A stretch of DNA of 33,519 nucleotides from a bacterium (lineage in GTDB: Bacteria > Electryoneota > JAOADG01): contig JAOADG010000022.1 of the NCBI GenBank assembly GCA_026417415.1, positions 1 through 33,519 on the forward strand, given 5' to 3'. Under the pieces are notes generated by a model. The model was not told the DNA's origin and made no database searches. It saw only the letters and a list, made by a program, of their open reading frames with translations. This document shows, piece by piece, positions 8,830 through 16,970 of the stretch (the stretch's first letter is position 1; each line of letters opens with the position of its first letter). The position numbers and the translations under genes are program-made.

Positions 8830-9963
8830 TTATCCTCTTTTAAGTTTTTCAACGTAATCCAAACGTTCCCATGTAAATTCTGGCAATTCGCGACCAAAAT
8901 GACCATACGTAGATGTTTTACGATAAATAGGACGCCTTAAATCCAGTCGATCAATAATACCTGCCGGTGTCATATCAAACAACTTTGAGACCAATTTTGA
9001 TATTTCTTCATCAGGCATAATTCCTGTATTGTAAGTATCTACCATAAAACTTACAGGTTCAGAAACGCCAATGGCGTAAGCAACTTGAATAAGGCATTTC
9101 CGTGCTAATCCTGCTGCAACGACATTTTTTGCAATGTGTCGTGCTGCGTAAGCTGCAGAACGATCTACTTTTGTCGGATCTTTACCACTAAAAGCACCGC
9201 CACCATGTGGTGCTGAACCACCATAAGTATCCACGATAATTTTACGACCCGTCAAACCTGCATCTCCTTGTGGACCACCAATCACAAAAGTACCAGTAGG
9301 ATTAACATGGTACTGAATGGTTTTTGAACGCATTTCTGCAGGGATTACATATTCAATCACGTTTTCAATAATGTCATTTTGAATTTTTTTGTACGGTATT
9401 CCTTCATCATGTTGACAAGAAACCACTACAGCAGTTACTTCAGTCGGTCTTCCGTTCACATACCTTAAAGATACTTGCGCTTTCCCATCTGGTCGAAGAT
9501 AATCAAGTACTTGCGTTTTTCGTACTTCCGCTAAACGTTTGGTTAATTGATGGGCTAAAGTAATTGGCAACGGCATTAATTCAGGCGTTTCATCTACTGC
9601 AAATCCAAACATCATCCCTTGGTCACCTGCACCAGCGCGATCTACACCTTTTGCAATATCAGGAGATTGTTTGTCAATGGTAACCATGACAGCACAAGTT
9701 TCCCAATCAAAACCATAATGAGAACTGGTATATCCGATATCTTTAACAACTTGACGAACGATATCGGCTACAGGCACATAAGTGGTTGTAGTGATTTCAC
9801 CACCGACTATAACCAATCCTGTAGTTGTAAATGTTTCGCAAGCCACTCTTCCGAATGGATCATCGGTTAAAACAGCATCTAAAACCGAATCTGAAATTTG
9901 ATCTGCAATTTTATCAGGGTGACCTTCAGTAACCGATTCAGAACTAAAAAAATATTCACTCAT
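8830..9963 (-). CDS. metK: S-adenosylmethionine synthetase
   Basis: This enzyme makes S-adenosylmethionine from methionine and ATP. The start is placed at the ATG at 9963 (377 residues, [18 protein letters not shown]), because AGGAG lies about ten bases upstream and this matches the family's usual N-terminus. A longer in-frame ATG at 9996 would add 11 residues inside the leader hairpin. Visible motifs are [12 protein letters not shown] (ATP/methionine site), [12 protein letters not shown] (the signature hexapeptide region) and [19 protein letters not shown] (phosphate-binding loop). Full length. Located between the small ORF/clpX pair and a nucleotidyltransferase, all on the minus strand. Confidence 0.98.
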   Translation of the reverse strand: MSEYFFSSESVTEGHPDKIADQISDSVLDAVLTDDPFGRVACETFTTTGLVIVGGEITTTTYVPVADIVRQVVKDIGYTSSHYGFDWETCAVMVTIDKQSPDIAKGVDRAGAGDQGMMFGFAVDETPELMPLPITLAHQLTKRLAEVRKTQVLDYLRPDGKAQVSLRYVNGRPTEVTAVVVSCQHDEGIPYKKIQNDIIENVIEYVIPAEMRSKTIQYHVNPTGTFVIGGPQGDAGLTGRKIIVDTYGGSAPHGGGAFSGKDPTKVDRSAAYAARHIAKNVVAAGLARKCLIQVAYAIGVSEPVSFMVDTYNTGIMPDEEISKLVSKLFDMTPAGIIDRLDLRRPIYRKTSTYGHFGRELPEFTWERLDYVEKLKRG

Positions 9964-9993
9964 TTGTAAGTATCTCCTATTTTGATGGATATA

Positions 9994-10021
9994 CACACAT
10001 AGCGCCTGCCATCTATGCGTG
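9994..10021 (-). promoter_or_regulatory. Hairpin in the metK leader
   Basis: In the minus-strand transcript CACGCATAG (10021-10013) pairs with CTATGTGTG (10002-9994) over nine pairs including one G-U, around the ten-base loop ATGGCAGGCG. It lies between the nucleotidyltransferase stop and the metK Shine-Dalgarno, and has no U tract, so a simple terminator is unlikely. I do not recognise a known SAM-riboswitch consensus. It could be a processing site or a leader control element. Confidence 0.4.
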
Positions 10022-10031
10022 ATGAAAATAA

Positions 10032-11024
10032 TTAAAGTTGTAGTTTAAATTCTGACGAATCAGAAATATTCAAAGAAAAATATGACCCTTCTACTTTTGC
10101 ATTTGGTCCAATGATTGACGAACTCAAAAGAATTGTGTTCACTTTGGCAGAATTTTCTACTATACAATTACGTAAAATGCTATTGCAAACCGTTGCATCT
10201 GCACCAATACTTACATAAGGACCAATAATACTGTTACGGACATTTGCTGTTGAAGCAATGGAAACTGGAGGAATGATGACAGTGTCCAAACAATGTGTTG
10301 GAATTTTGTGACCTTCTTGATATCGTTTTTGTAGAAAATAACGATTGGTTTCTAATAACGTTTCAACTTTTCCACAATCAAACCATCCTTGTACATCAAA
10401 ACTGGTCATTAAGCAACCTTGTTCTACCAATTTTTGTAATGCTGTAGTTAATTGAAACTCACCTTTTACACGTTCATTTTGCTGGATCATTTCTTTAAGT
10501 ACATTTCGCAACCACGTGCCATTTTTTAACCAATATATCCCTACAATTGCTTCATTACTGGGTGGTAAATCTGGTTTTTCTAAAAATTCGGTGATAAATA
10601 AACCATTTTTAATAACAACACCAAATCGCCTTGCATCTTCTACGATATGTGTTCCAATTGAACTGAATTCACCTTGAACAACTTTTTTAAGATCTGTTTC
10701 AAAAAGTGTATCTCCCAAGATGATTAGGACTTCTTTATCACCTTCATCTAATCCAAGATAGATTGCTTGACCAAGGCCCTCCGGATTATGCTGAAAACGA
10801 AATTCACAGGGAAGTTCAGGGTAATTCGTTTCAATATGTTTTTGGATCATTTCACCTAAATGGCCAATGATAAAGACAATTTTTTCCGGAAATAGAAGTT
10901 CTACTTCGTGTATGATATAATCAATCAGTGGAGCACCTGCAACTGTTAACAATGCTTTGGGTGTTAAATAAGTATGGGGTTTTAAACGACTACCTATACC
11001 TGCGACCGGAAGAATAACTTTCAA
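10032..11024 (-). CDS. Sugar-phosphate nucleotidyltransferase (RmlA/GlmU-like)
   Basis: The protein has 330 residues. The N-terminal Rossmann-like transferase domain has [22 protein letters not shown] (split over the nucleotide-binding G-x-G-x-R-L and PK motifs), an HNPEGLGQA segment and metal-binding ILGDTLF. From about residue 245 there are hexapeptide-like repeats ([26 protein letters not shown]) typical of a left-handed beta helix. Such enzymes couple a sugar-1-phosphate to NTP; glucose-1-phosphate thymidylyl-, uridylyl- or mannose-1-phosphate guanylyl-transferase are all possible. The start is TTG at 11024, supported by GAGGAG six to seven bases upstream that overlaps the isomerase TGA. 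The pairing with the isomerase gene suggests one nucleotide-sugar route. Confidence 0.88.
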   Translation of the reverse strand: MKVILPVAGIGSRLKPHTYLTPKALLTVAGAPLIDYIIHEVELLFPEKIVFIIGHLGEMIQKHIETNYPELPCEFRFQHNPEGLGQAIYLGLDEGDKEVLIILGDTLFETDLKKVVQGEFSSIGTHIVEDARRFGVVIKNGLFITEFLEKPDLPPSNEAIVGIYWLKNGTWLRNVLKEMIQQNERVKGEFQLTTALQKLVEQGCLMTSFDVQGWFDCGKVETLLETNRYFLQKRYQEGHKIPTHCLDTVIIPPVSIASTANVRNSIIGPYVSIGADATVCNSILRNCIVENSAKVNTILLSSSIIGPNAKVEGSYFSLNISDSSEFKLQL

Positions 11025-11034
11025 AGCGAACTCC

Positions 11035-12048
11035 TCAGCTTGATAATCTCGTTTTGAACTTTTCTATAGAAGGAATAGGAGTAGGAAGTATTCCTTTATA
11101 TTTAGCAAGTTTTATGCTCAAAAAATCTCCCAAAAGGACTAAATAAAGTAATCCTGAAATGGATGGATCAGTCCTTCGAAATACAAGTGGTTGAATGCCT
11201 GACTCTTGGAGTATTTCTTTGGCAATAATAAACGATTTGGTCTCTTCTTCAATTAGAAAAATTGGTTGCACCAGTTCTTTCGTTTGTGGATTATCACATA
11301 ACCCGACGATTTCGTTATGAAACACTTCAGGAACTACATTCCAATGGGCAAGAAGTTTTGAATTTTCTGAAAACTGGTTTGCCCAGCGACGTGCTACGCT
11401 GCTTAATCGCGATGAACTCCATATCCAGAGAATTTTATCAGTCATAAGTTGAATAAGATTGTGAAATGGTGATACATCATTTGACTTCAAACGAAAGCCC
11501 TCGATTGCACCACATAAAGTTTCAGCAATGTCGGAAATGAGAAAATTTGGTGACGGCGCTATATGGAGTAGATGTGCTAATCTCCAAACACCAGTAAATA
11601 GGTATCCTAATGCAGCTCGAGGAGCATAACCTGGGGGTACAGAAATGTAAAAAACTTTATTCGTTTTAGCCCATTCAAGGAGTTTACCACCGGAAGTAAC
11701 CACTCCAATTGAAGCTTTTCTAAATTGCGCGATATCAATTAAAGATAAAGTTTCAGATGTATTTCCAGAGTAAGAAAGTAAGATAATCCCAGAATGTTCG
11801 TCTGCTTCTAAAGGTAAAACGGAATCCCGTACAATGCATGTAGAAACTGCGAGTCGTCCACTTAATCCTTCAGCAAATAATTCACCACTGATCGCTGAAC
11901 CACCCATTCCACATAAATACAATTTGGTAATAGTAGATTTTGGGATTGTTCCGAGTATAGGAAGTTCAAGGGTATGTTTTAATTGATAGGGAAAAGCATA
12001 AAACCACTCTTCCATTTTATCAATATTGTCGGTTAATGTTTCGTGCAT
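11035..12048 (-). CDS. Bifunctional phosphoglucose/phosphomannose isomerase
   Basis: This 337-residue protein belongs to the SIS-domain PGI/PMI family known from archaea and some bacteria. It interconverts fructose-6-phosphate with glucose-6-phosphate and mannose-6-phosphate. Visible motifs are CGMGGSAISGEL (first SIS loop), SYSGNTSETL (phosphosugar-binding Ser/Thr loop), PPGYAPRAALGY, and FHNEIVG (catalytic His/Glu region in the second SIS domain). Length is usual for the family. It heads a two-gene unit with the nucleotidyltransferase 10 bases downstream, so the pair could direct hexose-6-phosphate toward an activated sugar; a phosphomutase is not present here. Confidence 0.9.
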   Translation of the reverse strand: MHETLTDNIDKMEEWFYAFPYQLKHTLELPILGTIPKSTITKLYLCGMGGSAISGELFAEGLSGRLAVSTCIVRDSVLPLEADEHSGIILLSYSGNTSETLSLIDIAQFRKASIGVVTSGGKLLEWAKTNKVFYISVPPGYAPRAALGYLFTGVWRLAHLLHIAPSPNFLISDIAETLCGAIEGFRLKSNDVSPFHNLIQLMTDKILWIWSSSRLSSVARRWANQFSENSKLLAHWNVVPEVFHNEIVGLCDNPQTKELVQPIFLIEEETKSFIIAKEILQESGIQPLVFRRTDPSISGLLYLVLLGDFLSIKLAKYKGILPTPIPSIEKFKTRLSS

Positions 12049-12183
12049 TGGATTACCAAATCAAGATAAAGTTTAATAAATTCAAGTAAGAAATTTTATA
12101 GGTTTCTATTCAAATTTCCAAACTTAACGATTTGAATTGAATTGTCGTATAACAAAATGTGAATGAAGGAACGAATTTAGAAA

Positions 12184-12381
12184 ATGAAACGAAAGAAGCA
12201 AATAGAAGAACCAGTACGTGTTGTTGAAATTCATACTGAAAAGTTTGGAAATCAATATCGTGCGATAATCAAATTGAGCAATGGTGAAGAAAGAGAAGCA
12301 ATTGCAGACGATCCCACTACAGCCCAAATAAAAGTATTGCATGGGTTAGAATTTGAGTGGTCTTTAAATTTGATTAGTTAA
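12184..12381 (+). CDS. Small 65-residue conserved-looking hypothetical protein
   Basis: The frame encodes a basic start (MKRKKQ) followed by alternating beta-like segments (VRVVEIHTEK, QYRAIIKLSNGEEREAIADD) and a short helical end (TTAQIKVLHGLEFEW). AAGGAA lies about 13 bases upstream of the ATG, a rather long spacing. The amino-acid composition looks like a real compact soluble protein, and the overlapping minus-strand frame does not. No family recognised. It sits alone between the divergent isomerase gene and the secreted hydrolase. Confidence 0.55.
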   Translation: MKRKKQIEEPVRVVEIHTEKFGNQYRAIIKLSNGEEREAIADDPTTAQIKVLHGLEFEWSLNLIS

Positions 12382-12488
12382 TTGTGAATTCGTTAAAGTA
12401 AAAACGATAAAACGCAATTTATTTGTTCTTTCTATTGAAAAGATTTGGTTGTGTGTGTACCTTGCAATCAAAAAAGTTGGAGGTACCA

Positions 12489-14027
12489 ATGATGAAGAAA
12501 CAGTTTATTCTCCAAATGTTGTTTCTTCTATATTTCATCACTCCCTCTTATTCTCAAACCGTTATTGTTGATTCGATACGATTACCGTCCAACTATTATG
12601 AAATGTACTGGCTTCAAATTCCGAGAAACTATTCACCTCTCAATCCACCTCCATTACTAATAGGTTGTCATCAATACAGTGGCACTTGTTTTGAATTCAA
12701 TGGTACTGGCTTTCCTGCGGTAGCTAATGAACGGGGTTGGCTTGCATTGGCAATAACAGGTGTGCCACCGGGGTATAATGGGTATACGCATTGGTGGAGT
12801 AAACGAGTTCAACAGCAATTGGATTTGGTTTTGGATACGGTGTTTCGTGCTTATCCCTTTGATTTACAGAGAATTTACATTGTCGGTGGAAGTATGGGTG
12901 GTGCTGCTGGTATGCAATATCATCACAATCATTTAGATCCAAATGGATATATGGTCGCTGCAACTGCAGGTGGAAGTGGTATCATTGATTTAGCGAGAAG
13001 GGCAAGAGAACAAGGAATAAATTATTCCATGAGGTATGAATTTGGTCCATTGGATTCTTTACCAGGTATCAATTTTCAGTACAAAAGAAATTCTGCAGTT
13101 GTGTTCTGGGATACTACTAACTCTCTACATTACAATTTAAAATGGTTGCCAACAAGAATGTCTGCAGGGGTCCTTGAACCGCATTATATCCATGCCATGG
13201 ATTTAGATACCTTGTATGGTGATCAAATGATGAGGTATGAGGTGCTTCCTGCACCGGGGGGTAATCATGGATGGATAAATCTTCAACCGGATACTACTGT
13301 GGAATGGTTATCCCAACAACCTCCTGTTATTCGATATCCTACCTTTCAAAACATTGCAGTTGACGAACCAAGAAGATGTTATGATGTAGAAGTAATTGCA
13401 ATGCGAAGTGATACCAATATGGCAAGGGCAATTCTCACCGCAGATAGTATTTGGATAAACGGTCGTTATGATTTAATCAATCACAGTTTATCAATATTAC
13501 GAAATATACAAGATGTAAAACTCCATATTCGAAATGATTTACCAGAATACAATATCAATCTAAGAAACTATGACACAGCTTCGGTAGGATTATCAATATT
13601 TTTACCTCATTCAGTAGGCCAACCTGTAATATCAATTACACCACCACTAAACCATGTATTTTATACTCAAACGAGAATATTACGCATCAATAATATTCCT
13701 TCAAATTATTCTGGTTTGATACAACTTCAATTTCCAGCTTCAAATGTTTCGTCCTATATCCAAAGTTTTTTAAACTCATTTCAACTGTTTCCAAATCCAT
13801 CAAACAACCAAACGACGATTCAATTTGAGTTAAAGAGTCCAGCCGTTGTTCAATTGAATGTTTATGATATGCTTGGTAGAAAAGTTGAATCGATCGCAAA
13901 GCAAAACTATATGACAGGGCAACATCAAATATCATTCAATCATTTAAATATATCCTCTGGAACTTATTTTATTGTGGGTAGAATTGACCAGGAAGTAATT
14001 AAAAAATCATTTACCATTTTGAAATAA
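12489..14027 (+). CDS. Secreted alpha/beta-hydrolase (esterase/depolymerase-like) with type IX sorting domain
   Basis: The start is set at the double ATG 12489/12492 because TTGGAGGT ends five bases before it. A longer frame from 12423 would bury the signal peptide. The 512-residue product has a signal peptide (about 1-23, ending SYSQ), an alpha/beta-hydrolase domain with an oxyanion-type start (PPLLIGCHQYSG), nucleophile Ser135 in GGSMGG, and a candidate catalytic His260 in PGGNHGW. The overall look resembles polyhydroxybutyrate-depolymerase or feruloyl-esterase folds. A beta-rich middle follows, then a C-terminal sorting domain (about 435-512: LFPNPSNNQTTIQF, VYDMLGRKV, SSGTYFIV, KKSFTILK). 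It is likely a secreted carbohydrate- or polyester-ester hydrolase; the substrate is not evident. Its stop codon overlaps the convergent membrane-protein gene by 17 bases. Confidence 0.82.
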   Translation: MMKKQFILQMLFLLYFITPSYSQTVIVDSIRLPSNYYEMYWLQIPRNYSPLNPPPLLIGCHQYSGTCFEFNGTGFPAVANERGWLALAITGVPPGYNGYTHWWSKRVQQQLDLVLDTVFRAYPFDLQRIYIVGGSMGGAAGMQYHHNHLDPNGYMVAATAGGSGIIDLARRAREQGINYSMRYEFGPLDSLPGINFQYKRNSAVVFWDTTNSLHYNLKWLPTRMSAGVLEPHYIHAMDLDTLYGDQMMRYEVLPAPGGNHGWINLQPDTTVEWLSQQPPVIRYPTFQNIAVDEPRRCYDVEVIAMRSDTNMARAILTADSIWINGRYDLINHSLSILRNIQDVKLHIRNDLPEYNINLRNYDTASVGLSIFLPHSVGQPVISITPPLNHVFYTQTRILRINNIPSNYSGLIQLQFPASNVSSYIQSFLNSFQLFPNPSNNQTTIQFELKSPAVVQLNVYDMLGRKVESIAKQNYMTGQHQISFNHLNISSGTYFIVGRIDQEVIKKSFTILK

Positions 14028-14913
14028 TCTTAGTGTGCCTTTTTAGTGCTTTTTTCATGATAATCATCCCAAGTAGTAAGGATAAATAAATTGCCCCGTT
14101 TAAAAGTGATAAAATGAGAAAAGTAAAACTGCAATAGGGTAGAACACGATTGAGAAAACTGATCCCCAATTTAAATGATGGTTGAATGAGATTTAGAATA
14201 GAAACGACAAGACATATTGTCAGCAGTAACAATAAAAGCACTACGAAAGGTTTTCTAAAGTTATACCAATCTTGTTTAGAGGGGAACATGTATTGTGCTA
14301 TACAAATAACAAAATACATAGCGACCCAACTTTTCCATGATAGCAATAATGATGGTTGCCAAAACTGCGAGAGAATAATCAACAATATTTGAAAGTTCGA
14401 AATTGTAAAATTAATCCAGTTTTGAAGATTGATGATATTTTGAAATGAAGATTCTGTCCATAAAGTTTGGTGATTTTGTAACGAAATTGGTGTTATGAAA
14501 AAACGAATGATGAAATAAATAGCAACGCTACCACCTATAAGTGGAGCTATTGAAATGAAAAATCCTCCAAAGTAATTTTGATACCAACTCGTACGTTTAA
14601 ATTTTGACTCAACAATTCCTAACTGACCTGTGCGTGGATTAGGTGAAAAAAGTGCAAATTGAATAATTTGATGACCCGATAAAAGTGCAGCAATGAAATG
14701 AAAAAATTCGTGTACCGGAACCCCAATCCAAGCAGTAATGAATTGAACTTTAAATCCACCTAATTTGAGAATTGTTTCATTCGTTTTACGGCTTATCCAA
14801 CCCGCTATCATTATGAATAGAGTCACAGGGACAATACCACTTAAAACAAAAAAAAGAAAAAATTGAAATCCTTGGGATAGTCTTGAGAGAAACAGTAGGA
14901 TGAATTCATTCAT
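14011..14913 (-). CDS. Polytopic membrane protein with HEXXH motif (M50-like metallopeptidase candidate)
   Basis: Strongly hydrophobic protein of about 300 residues with six to seven likely membrane spans. An HEFFH sequence (residues 68-72 from the ATG at 14913) within VPVHEFFHFIAALLSG fits the zinc-binding HEXXH of intramembrane site-2-type proteases, and a GGFFISIAPLIGG hydrophobic segment follows. I do not see the distal NPDG/LDG ligand motif, so catalytic status is open. The frame can also be read from a TTG at 14928 that abuts the cutA TAA, but neither start has a clear Shine-Dalgarno. Same strand as cutA and the SANT-repeat gene, likely one transcript. Its 3' end overlaps the convergent hydrolase gene. 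Confidence 0.65.
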   Translation of the reverse strand: MNEFILLFLSRLSQGFQFFLFFVLSGIVPVTLFIMIAGWISRKTNETILKLGGFKVQFITAWIGVPVHEFFHFIAALLSGHQIIQFALFSPNPRTGQLGIVESKFKRTSWYQNYFGGFFISIAPLIGGSVAIYFIIRFFITPISLQNHQTLWTESSFQNIINLQNWINFTISNFQILLIILSQFWQPSLLLSWKSWVAMYFVICIAQYMFPSKQDWYNFRKPFVVLLLLLLTICLVVSILNLIQPSFKLGISFLNRVLPYCSFTFLILSLLNGAIYLSLLLGMIIMKKALKRHTKIISKW

Positions 14914-14928
14914 CTCGAAAAAATTCAA

Positions 14929-15246
14929 TTATTGTACTGTTTCAACCATCCACGTTAAATACTTTTCTGCTGCAGAGATCTGAATCGATAGGATTTCTGG
15001 TGTAGAATAATGATGGAAATTTTCAATCGTACGAACGATTTCTTCAAAATGAAGCTGAAAAGTTTTTAATATCCATAAACTTTCTTTTGCAGTTTCCAAT
15101 TTCCCTTGCCACCAATAGATTGATTCACAGTTTGAAATTCGCGTAGCACAAGCAATTAGTTTTCTCTCCAATAAAGCGTCAACCCAAACGGGTCTTGTTT
15201 CTTGATCTGTAGTACAAAAAATTAAAATAGGATCTTCTTTTTTCAT
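14929..15246 (-). CDS. cutA: CutA1-like divalent-cation tolerance protein
   Basis: This 105-residue protein has full CutA1 length and the typical blocks: FCTTDQETRPVWVDALLERKLIACATR, then SIYWWQGKLETAKESLWILKT and HHYSTPEILSIQI, ending YLTWMV. CutA1 forms trimers of ferredoxin-like subunits and was linked genetically to copper tolerance, though its real role is uncertain. It starts four bases after the SANT-repeat gene and runs directly into the HEXXH membrane-protein gene, so the three are probably co-transcribed. Confidence 0.95.
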   Translation of the reverse strand: MKKEDPILIFCTTDQETRPVWVDALLERKLIACATRISNCESIYWWQGKLETAKESLWILKTFQLHFEEIVRTIENFHHYSTPEILSIQISAAEKYLTWMVETVQ

Positions 15247-15250
15247 ACAG

Positions 15251-15904
15251 TTACATATGAGTTAATTTTTTTGGAACTTTAATGATCACCCACTCTGTTC
15301 CATTCCATACTTTAAATTGCGTGGACACTTCACCTTCAACATTTTTACCACGTGGATTGATTGGTCTATTTTGAGAGGTTGTTGGTGGTGTAGGTGAAGA
15401 TTCTGGTTTTGATGTTGTTTTTGGTGGTTCTGGTTGTACTTTAACTCTTGTTGTTTTCAGAATGGATTCTTTTTCTTTAGGGACTGTTGTGGAAGAAGTT
15501 GTACTTGTTTTGGTGGGTTCAGAAGTATCTATAGATTTTGGTTCTATTTGAGAAAATCTTTTCTTCACTTTCAATAACTTGACTGATGCAGCTTTTTGTG
15601 TAACGTTGAAATATGCCGCAATTTTATCAGTTTTCCATCCTTTGAGGTACATTTCATACATCAGTTTTTCATCTTCAGGTGTCCAACGTTTGGCTTCGCC
15701 ACCTTTAGAGATCCTTGTTCTAGGTATATTAGCAACACTTTTCGTATTATGGACTTTGAGTGCACGACGAATTTTTTGGAGTTTAACGGAAACCGATTTT
15801 ACTGTAACATCATATTTTTTGGCTAACTCTTCAAGTGTTTTTTTTTCTATATCAAATAGGCGGAGCAATTCTTCTTCTTCCTCAATGGTCCACCGTTTTG
15901 GCAT
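15251..15904 (-). CDS. Protein with two SANT/Myb-like DNA-binding repeats
   Basis: The 217 residues start with two related helical repeats, about 3-49 (KRWTIEEEEELLRLF ... SVSVKLQKIRRAL) and 72-118 (KRWTPEDEKLMYEMY ... AASVKLLKVKKRF). Both share KRWT-x-E-x-E, a leucine-rich helix, a K-x-(I/L)-A-x-x-(F/Y)-x-V-T segment and a basic final helix, the layout of SANT/Myb or homeodomain-like helix-turn-helix units. A linker of about 70 residues rich in Ser, Thr, Pro and Lys follows, then a short C-terminal patch QFKVWNGTEWVIIKVPK. It probably binds DNA in the cytoplasm; targets are unknown. AGGAG precedes the ATG by eight bases. Its start is divergent from a lytic transglycosylase only 51 bases away, and cutA follows. 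Confidence 0.75.
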   Translation of the reverse strand: MPKRWTIEEEEELLRLFDIEKKTLEELAKKYDVTVKSVSVKLQKIRRALKVHNTKSVANIPRTRISKGGEAKRWTPEDEKLMYEMYLKGWKTDKIAAYFNVTQKAASVKLLKVKKRFSQIEPKSIDTSEPTKTSTTSSTTVPKEKESILKTTRVKVQPEPPKTTSKPESSPTPPTTSQNRPINPRGKNVEGEVSTQFKVWNGTEWVIIKVPKKLTHM

Positions 15905-15928
15905 ATGAATCTCCTAAAGTTTATCTTG

Positions 15929-15946
15929 TATAAGTATAAGTATAAG
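15929..15946 (+). repeat. Three tandem TATAAG hexamers
   Basis: TATAAG is repeated three times without interruption in the 51-base gap between the SANT-repeat gene and the lytic transglycosylase. The repeats run straight into the transglycosylase ribosome site (AAGGAT). They may supply overlapping -10-like elements or be a slippage-prone spacer; nothing shows which. Confidence 0.6.
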
Positions 15947-15955
15947 GATCTTAAG

Positions 15956-16903
15956 ATGAGTAAAAAAAAGTTTTATCTTTTTCTTTTCTTTCTCATTGTA
16001 CAAAATTTAATTGAACTACAAAACTCGTACGCAATGACCGCACTAAAATTACCTGACACATTGACCTTTGCTGGTCAAAAAGTACCACTTGAAGACCCTT
16101 TTGTCAGAGAACATTTTGATTTATTGTTCACTACAATGGCATATAATCAAAAGGGTCAACTGTTATTATGGTATAAAAGAGCAAACCGTTATATTCCTAT
16201 CGTTAAAAAAATATTGCAAGATAAAAACCTACCCACTGATTTGGCCTATATTATGGTTGCCGAAAGTGATTTAGTACCCAGGGCACTTTCGCCTTCATCT
16301 GCCTATGGAATTTGGCAGTTTATTCCTTCAACGGGAGAGCATTTTGGGTTAAAACAAATTCAAGGTTGGGATGAAAGGGGTGATTTTTTTCGTGCAACCG
16401 ATAAAGCAATCCAATATCTTACCAAACTTTATAAAGAATTTAATCAAGATTGGTTTTTAGCTATGGCTGCTTACAATTGTGGGCCAACCAATCTTAAAAA
16501 AATGCTAAGTATTCAAAAAGCAAAATCTTATTGGGAATCGGTACCCAATCGTGAAACCAATGTATATGTTCCAAGAATTATTTTAATTAAAACATTTTTT
16601 GATAATCCATCAATATTTGGTGTAAAAAACGAAGAATTGTTAAGCTACCCTCAATACGAATACATCCAAGTTCAATTTCAGTTAGAAAAACCGATAAAGT
16701 TTGCTGAAATAGGTGAATGGATAGGAATTAGTTATAGAACCTTGTATTGGTTAAATCCACATATTTTCGTGAAATCTTATTTGGAGGATGCGACTTTACC
16801 TCAACATAAACCGCTATTTTTGAATATTCCTAAAGGAAAAGGTGAAATATTTAATAAAGCTATAGATGAATTTAACAGAAAGTCAAAAGCATCATCAAAA
16901 TGA
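15956..16903 (+). CDS. Lytic murein transglycosylase (MltD-like, SLT domain)
   Basis: The start is placed at the ATG at 15956 (315 residues) because a signal peptide follows directly (MSKKKFYLFLFFLIVQ, to about residue 26) and TAAGGAT lies upstream. The in-frame ATG at 15905 would add a non-signal extension overlapping the divergent gene's start. The SLT domain (about 75-200) has catalytic Glu103 in MVAESDLVPRALSPSSAYGIWQF and the later motif AAYNCGPTNL. The C-terminal part (about 240-300, FAEIGEWIGISYRTLYWLNPH) resembles a degenerate LysM-like region. It cleaves peptidoglycan glycan strands in the periplasm, forming anhydromuropeptides. Confidence 0.9.
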   Translation: MSKKKFYLFLFFLIVQNLIELQNSYAMTALKLPDTLTFAGQKVPLEDPFVREHFDLLFTTMAYNQKGQLLLWYKRANRYIPIVKKILQDKNLPTDLAYIMVAESDLVPRALSPSSAYGIWQFIPSTGEHFGLKQIQGWDERGDFFRATDKAIQYLTKLYKEFNQDWFLAMAAYNCGPTNLKKMLSIQKAKSYWESVPNRETNVYVPRIILIKTFFDNPSIFGVKNEELLSYPQYEYIQVQFQLEKPIKFAEIGEWIGISYRTLYWLNPHIFVKSYLEDATLPQHKPLFLNIPKGKGEIFNKAIDEFNRKSKASSK

Positions 16904-16909
16904 AAAGAG

Positions 16910-16938
16910 TTGCGATTCCATTTTCTAAATTGTATCTT
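16910..16938 (+). promoter_or_regulatory. Possible promoter of the rplM-rpsI-rpsB-tsf run
   Basis: TTGCGA (16910-16915) and TATCTT (16933-16938) are separated by 17 bases, with TG just before the -10. It lies 32 bases upstream of rplM, directly after the transglycosylase stop, where a ribosomal promoter is expected. Confidence 0.4.
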
Positions 16939-16970
16939 AGCAAACTTCAAAAAAGAAATAAATACGGTGA

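Noticed and set aside
9964-9996. Longer MetK start at 9996
   Set aside because: The extra 11 residues are atypical for the family and arise from the leader hairpin; the ATG at 9963 has AGGAG at proper spacing.
12423-12488. N-terminal extension of the secreted hydrolase (start at 12423)
   Set aside because: The extra 22 residues precede a complete signal peptide, and a strong TTGGAGGT site lies just before the ATG pair at 12489/12492.
15929-15946. CRISPR-like or longer tandem array
   Set aside because: Only three hexamer copies, with no spacers and no cas genes in the window.
15905-15955. Longer lytic transglycosylase start at 15905
   Set aside because: It would add KYKYKD-type residues translated from the TATAAG repeats in front of a normal signal peptide, and its ATG abuts the divergent gene's start codon.
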